Positions 5,963 to 7,808 of a stretch of DNA of 7,808 nt are shown piece by piece. Source of the DNA: UBA3871 sp002392265. GTDB lineage: Bacteria; Bacillota; Clostridia; Peptostreptococcales; Anaerovoracaceae. Position 1 is the stretch's first letter, and every line of letters begins with the position of its first letter. A program made the translations under genes and the position numbers. Below the pieces are notes generated by a model. That model saw nothing but the letters and a program-made list of their open reading frames with translations, ran no database searches and was not told where the DNA came from. The stretch lies in assembly GCA_946614255.1 (NCBI GenBank), contig CAMOGS010000045.1, positions 1 through 7,808 on the forward strand, given 5' to 3'.

Positions 5963-7069
5963 TCAGCAATCGGCTGCCTTTAAAAGCTGCCCAATCTCTT
6001 TGATTATTTTCCGTGCGAAATCGAATTTGTGCCAGTACAGGAGAAAACCGTGCATGGCTCCGGGAGCGCGGATGTCCGTGACATCCGCGCCGGCGGCGCG
6101 CAGCGCCGCCGCGAAGGCTTCGCCGTCGTCCCGGAGCGGGTCGCATTCTGCGCTCACCACGATTGTGCGCGGCATACCCGAAAGAGCGCGCAAATCAAGG
6201 TCACAGGTGCTTTCGTCCGTACCACACCTTCCCTGCAGGCAGGCGCTCTTCCCCGAAAGGCGCCTGCCCGGATAAAAGAACGGGTCCTCCCCGCTCAAAT
6301 CCTTTGGCACGGTCAATTCCTTAAAATAATCTACCATTTCGCGCGGCAGGACATAGTCCCCGCCGCCGAACTCCTTCATAGATTCCGACTGCTCCGGCAT
6401 CACCGCCCCATATTCCCCGTAAAAGAGAACCTGAGCATAAATCATCGGACAGTCGCAGCTTTCCCCCATCGCCGCCAGCTTGCTCACCGCAGCGCAAATC
6501 GTTGCGCCCGCGCTGTCGCCTGAAAGTATGATCCTTGACGGGTCGATATTAAGCCCACCCGCATTCTCACTTACCCAGCAAAGCAGCGCCCACGCATCCT
6601 GCAAGTACGCAGGATATTTATTTTCCGGGCAAAGTCTGTACTCCGCCGAAATCACAACAGCATTCCATTCTTTGGAAATCTGGCGCGTCAGCGCATCATG
6701 GCTTGCAATGTTGTGCAGCACAAAGCCTCCGCCGTGGAAATACAAAACCACCGGCAGCACTTCGTCCGTCAGGGTCGGGCGGAATATGCGCACCCGCAGG
6801 CTCGGAACCTCCGCCTCTGTCACAGCTTGTACAAACCCTGCAAAAGCCGCAAACTCAGGCTTTACCAGGTAGCGCGGCGCACCCGTTACCACCGTGCCGA
6901 ACGAAACCAGTCGATCCTCAGAAAACGCGATATCCGTCACAAATTCTTTATCGTTAAAGGCAGCATCCGCACCGGCGCGCAGGGCTTCAAGCCCCACGCC
7001 CGGCACGAAAAACGCCTTTTTTTCTATCTTTTCGCGGTAAAACTCCGCAACCTGTCTGTCAAGAGCCAT
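5963..7069 (-). CDS. Alpha/beta hydrolase of the hormone-sensitive lipase (HSL) family
   Basis: This 368-residue enzyme has the HSL-family esterase signatures. The oxyanion-hole motif is HGGGF (112-116), the nucleophile elbow is GDSAG (184-188) with catalytic Ser186, the acid is Asp310 in ECDPLRDDGEAFA, and the base is His340 in GAMHGF. The full triad is present, so it should be active on carboxylic esters; the substrate is unknown. No signal peptide is seen, so it is probably cytoplasmic. An unusual Cys-containing stretch (about 271-292) lies where the family usually passes directly to the L-x-G-x-P strand before the acidic residue. The start is supported only by GGTGAT (7075-7080 on the minus strand), which pairs with the downstream part of the anti-Shine-Dalgarno. 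Its coding sequence is GC-richer than the feo genes, consistent with a different origin or expression class. It follows the PanF-like gene on the same strand. Confidence 0.92.
   Translation of the reverse strand: MALDRQVAEFYREKIEKKAFFVPGVGLEALRAGADAAFNDKEFVTDIAFSEDRLVSFGTVVTGAPRYLVKPEFAAFAGFVQAVTEAEVPSLRVRIFRPTLTDEVLPVVLYFHGGGFVLHNIASHDALTRQISKEWNAVVISAEYRLCPENKYPAYLQDAWALLCWVSENAGGLNIDPSRIILSGDSAGATICAAVSKLAAMGESCDCPMIYAQVLFYGEYGAVMPEQSESMKEFGGGDYVLPREMVDYFKELTVPKDLSGEDPFFYPGRRLSGKSACLQGRCGTDESTCDLDLRALSGMPRTIVVSAECDPLRDDGEAFAAALRAAGADVTDIRAPGAMHGFLLYWHKFDFARKIIKEIGQLLKAADC
6066..6111. repeat. Two back-to-back perfect inverted repeats inside the hydrolase gene
   Basis: The first has 11-bp arms GCGCGGATGTC (6066-6076) and GACATCCGCGC (6080-6090) around a 3-base loop. 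The second follows directly: 9-bp arms CGGCGGCGC (6091-6099) and GCGCCGCCG (6103-6111), again with a 3-base loop. Both encode ordinary residues just before the catalytic His. No T-run follows on either strand, so they are not classical terminators. Confidence 0.7.
6238..6268. repeat. Third inverted repeat inside the hydrolase gene
   Basis: GGCAGGCGC (6238-6246) and GCGCCTGCC (6260-6268) are perfect 9-bp arms around a 13-base loop. They lie in the part of the gene that encodes the unusual insert (about residues 268-278). Confidence 0.65.
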
Positions 7070-7077
7070 TTCACATC

Positions 7078-7153
7078 ACCACTCGCACACGTTTCACGCT
7101 ACCACTATCACACGTTTCGCGCTACCACTCTCACTATGCCCATGTTTCGCGCC
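7078..7153. repeat. Short tandem repeat, three units of about 23 bp, before the hydrolase start
   Basis: Units lie at 7078-7100, 7101-7123 and 7124-7153. Units 1 and 2 agree at 20 of 23 positions. Unit 3 agrees with unit 2 at 20 of 23 once a 7-base insertion (TATGCCC, about 7135-7141) is removed. Each begins ACCACT and ends with a GTTTC(A/G)CGC-type segment. The array fills nearly all of the 86-nt gap between the PanF-like stop and the hydrolase start. Read on the minus strand, each unit ends in AGTGGT, and the copy nearest the hydrolase supplies part of its GGTGAT ribosome site. Confidence 0.8.
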
Positions 7154-7155
7154 AC

Positions 7156-7808
7156 CTAGAAGCACTTTTTCAGCACATGCTCAGGCAGCTCTTCCTTTGT
7201 CAGGCGGCTCACAACAAAGTAAGCGATACCGCTTGCTATCAGAGCCAGCACAATCTCGTGAATATGGAAAGGCGCAATTTTGTGCAAATTGAAGAAAACA
7301 AACGTTGCAATACCGACAATTACCGATGCGATTACGCCCTTTGAATTGCCGTGCTTCCAGTAAAGCCCGCCAATAAGCGGCCAGAAGAATGTGGACTCGA
7401 GTCCGCCCATCGCAAAGAGGTTTACCCAAACGAGGATGCTTGGCGGATTCAGCGCAAAGATGAACACCAAAACGCCGATAATAATAGTCAGCGCAAAGCT
7501 GTATTTTCTAACCTTTGCCTTGAACGCCACCGCCTCCGCATCGTCACTGTGCAGAGCCTTCTTTACCTTGTCCTTTGCAAAATAAGTCATCCAGATATCT
7601 GTGATGATTGTCGCAGAAGCAAGCAGCAAGAGCGAGTCAACCGTCGACATGATTGCCGCAAGCGGCGCTGCGAGGAACAGTCCGCCCGCCCACGCAGGCA
7701 TATAATTAAGCACGATATAAGGTACCACCTGGTCAGTGCTCCCGAGGCCTCCCTCAGGAAGCAGCGGCCCTGCCAGCGCCCCGATAAAGTGCATACCGAT
7801 CATCAGTA
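7156..7808 (-). CDS. panF: Sodium/pantothenate symporter (PanF-like), C-terminal part
   Basis: About 216 residues of the C-terminal half of an SSS-family transporter are present; the frame is open to the right edge, so the N-terminal half is missing. Similarity to E. coli PanF is clear along the whole fragment: GMHFIGALAGPLLPE, DQVVPYIVL, FLAAPLAAIMSTVDSLLLLASATIITDIW, then the helix before PPSILVWVNLFAMGGLESTFFWPLIGGLYW and HGNSKGVIASVIVG. Several membrane helices follow and the protein ends KEELPEHVLKKCF with a TAG stop at 7156-7158. It should co-import pantothenate, the coenzyme A precursor, with Na+. The substrate is inferred from PanF-specific segments and could be another small carboxylate. 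The hydrolase follows on the same strand across the tandem repeat, with no clear terminator between, so the two may be co-transcribed. Confidence 0.85.
   Translation of the reverse strand, partial: LMIGMHFIGALAGPLLPEGGLGSTDQVVPYIVLNYMPAWAGGLFLAAPLAAIMSTVDSLLLLASATIITDIWMTYFAKDKVKKALHSDDAEAVAFKAKVRKYSFALTIIIGVLVFIFALNPPSILVWVNLFAMGGLESTFFWPLIGGLYWKHGNSKGVIASVIVGIATFVFFNLHKIAPFHIHEIVLALIASGIAYFVVSRLTKEELPEHVLKKCF

Noticed and set aside
6029..6872. Several plus-strand open frames (including 6029-6523 and 6480-6872) opposite the hydrolase.
   Set aside because: The minus-strand hydrolase has a complete catalytic triad and family motifs; the plus-strand frames are the antisense of GC-rich codons, with low-complexity products.
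7078..7153. CRISPR array.
   Set aside because: Units are directly adjacent without unique spacers, only three exist and no cas gene is present.
1..7808. The two symporter pieces at the window ends as one gene on a 7.8-kb circle.
   Set aside because: Joining them would give about 265 residues against roughly 480-500 for the family. The left piece is PutP-like (GPWV motif) and the right PanF-like, so they are probably different genes.

Overview
The window looks like a chromosomal segment of an anaerobic member of the Bacillota, most likely class Clostridia. The reasons are strong AGGAGG-type Shine-Dalgarno sites, a TTG start, AT-rich intergenic regions, and a feo locus with two feoA genes, a long FeoB with an acidic external loop and a tiny FeoB-associated Cys-rich membrane protein. 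The genus cannot be fixed from sequence alone.

Layout, left to right. (1) Bases 1-161, minus strand: the N-terminus of a sodium:solute symporter with frame slips at the very edge. (2) An AT-rich divergent promoter region, then a TetR-family regulator (374-958, plus). (3) A bidirectional terminator shared with a convergent DtxR-family metalloregulator (1008-1379, minus). (4) A divergent regulatory region (1380-1599) holding a near-consensus promoter and three GTTAG-N6-CTAAY operators. (5) A ferrous-iron uptake operon, plus strand: feoA, feoA, feoB and a 48-residue Cys-rich membrane protein, followed after 73 nt without a terminator by a double zinc-ribbon membrane protein (4707-5885). (6) A second bidirectional terminator, then an HSL-type alpha/beta hydrolase (5963-7069, minus). 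(7) A short 23-bp tandem repeat, then the C-terminal part of a PanF-like sodium/pantothenate symporter running off the right edge (7156-7808, minus).

How the parts work together. The core is a self-contained iron-uptake module. FeoB is the GTP-dependent Fe(II) permease, the two FeoA proteins are its cytoplasmic SH3-like partners, and the Cys-rich peptide sits where enterobacteria encode FeoC. The divergent DtxR-family protein keeps the Met, Cys, Glu and His ligands of the iron-sensing DtxR/IdeR class. The three operators overlap the -35/-10 spacer, the predicted start point and the leader, so iron-loaded repressor should shut the operon off when iron is plentiful. The TetR gene may control itself or the divergent symporter. 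The hydrolase and PanF-like genes are a separate, unrelated minus-strand pair.

I do not see a clearly new system. The points most worth a second look are the three-operator array, the acidic FeoB loop, the Cys-rich and zinc-ribbon genes downstream of feoB, the tandem repeat before the hydrolase start, and stacked perfect hairpins inside the hydrolase gene.
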